Below, piece by piece: positions 23,491-23,621 of a DNA stretch of 23,621 nucleotides. The notes beneath the pieces are model-generated. The model worked only from the letters and a program-made list of their open reading frames with translations, was not told where the DNA came from and searched no databases. The number at the start of each line of letters is the position of its first letter. Position 1 is the stretch's first letter. The position numbers and the translations under genes were made by a program. This stretch comes from JBBRCE01 sp038205115. Its GTDB lineage: Bacteria > Planctomycetota > Planctomycetia > Pirellulales > JBBRCE01. The stretch covers positions 1-23,621 of the forward strand of contig JBBRCE010000069.1 in assembly GCA_038205115.1 (NCBI GenBank), read 5' to 3'.

Positions 23491-23621
23491 TCATCCAGTC
23501 TTAATTTTCGGGTAGAGTCGCTTGAGTTTCAGGCGTGCGTTTTCGATTTTGAATTGCCAGTCGACGCCGCGTTGTTTGTCGTTGGTCTTGGTTGACCAAG
23601 CTGCGATTTCTGATTGCAAGA
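23491..23621 (-). CDS. IS630-type transposase, C-terminus only
   Basis: The frame entering from the right window edge ends with LQSEIAAWSTKTNDKQRGVD and then WQFKIENARLKLKRLYPKI before TGA. The W-x-F-x-x-x-(D/N)-A-R-x-K-L-x-x-L-Y-P pattern is the usual C-terminus of IS630-family transposases. Forty-two codons are visible. The element end must lie within the next few bases, where CACTA-GCG-TAGTG (about 23477-23489) forms a short dyad. The element abuts, and probably interrupted, the toxin-like gene. Confidence 0.72.
   Translation of the reverse strand, partial: LQSEIAAWSTKTNDKQRGVDWQFKIENARLKLKRLYPKIKTG

Overview
The window looks like chromosomal DNA of a planctomycete, probably of the Pirellulales type. 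This is inferred from gene content: a Gfo/Idh/MocA oxidoreductase with a twin-arginine leader, a Tat-exported phosphoesterase, a LamG-phosphoesterase fusion, a CxxC zinc-ribbon membrane protein, a very basic AURKAIP1/COX24-like micro-protein, and many short genes transcribed singly on alternating strands with sparse Shine-Dalgarno sites. No rRNA, tRNA or CRISPR array is visible.

Bases 1-2200 hold the end of an insertion element, the zinc-ribbon protein that its terminus closes, a 29-residue basic protein, and two convergent genes that share a short C-terminal module. Bases 2597-10836 are ordinary housekeeping genes: panC, a small membrane protein, a TolC-like outer-membrane channel, glyA and metF (folate one-carbon metabolism), an RluA-family pseudouridine synthase, and the oxidoreductase, which ends at a clear intrinsic terminator.

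Bases 10837-12225 (1.4 kb) contain no convincing gene. A near-consensus sigma70 promoter on the minus strand (11955-11983) is followed by a dense set of long complementary arms, including a 14-bp helix with one bulge, a 9-bp long-range helix, a UUCG-capped hairpin and a possible pseudoknot. I read this as a candidate large structured RNA. It is the most interesting feature of the window, and I could not match it to RNase P RNA, tmRNA, 6S or SRP RNA.

Bases 12226-19398 carry two exported phosphoesterases, a 3' remnant of thiC, a TfoX-domain protein followed closely by a DoxX-like membrane protein, and a long disordered RGG protein preceded by a 22-bp leader hairpin. ruvB (19497-20519) follows on the minus strand, with an intrinsic terminator placed just before its start and a hairpin-rich segment further upstream.

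From about 20990 to the right edge the DNA is an accessory graveyard: a TPR gene remnant, a deleted IS66 transposase, a 102-bp MITE-like element with perfect 24-bp inverted repeats, a truncated glycosyltransferase-like gene, a membrane protein, a probable 5'-truncated polymorphic-toxin tail, and the C-terminus of an IS630-type transposase. The MITE termini match the element end at the left edge of the window, so one mobile family has acted on both sides.
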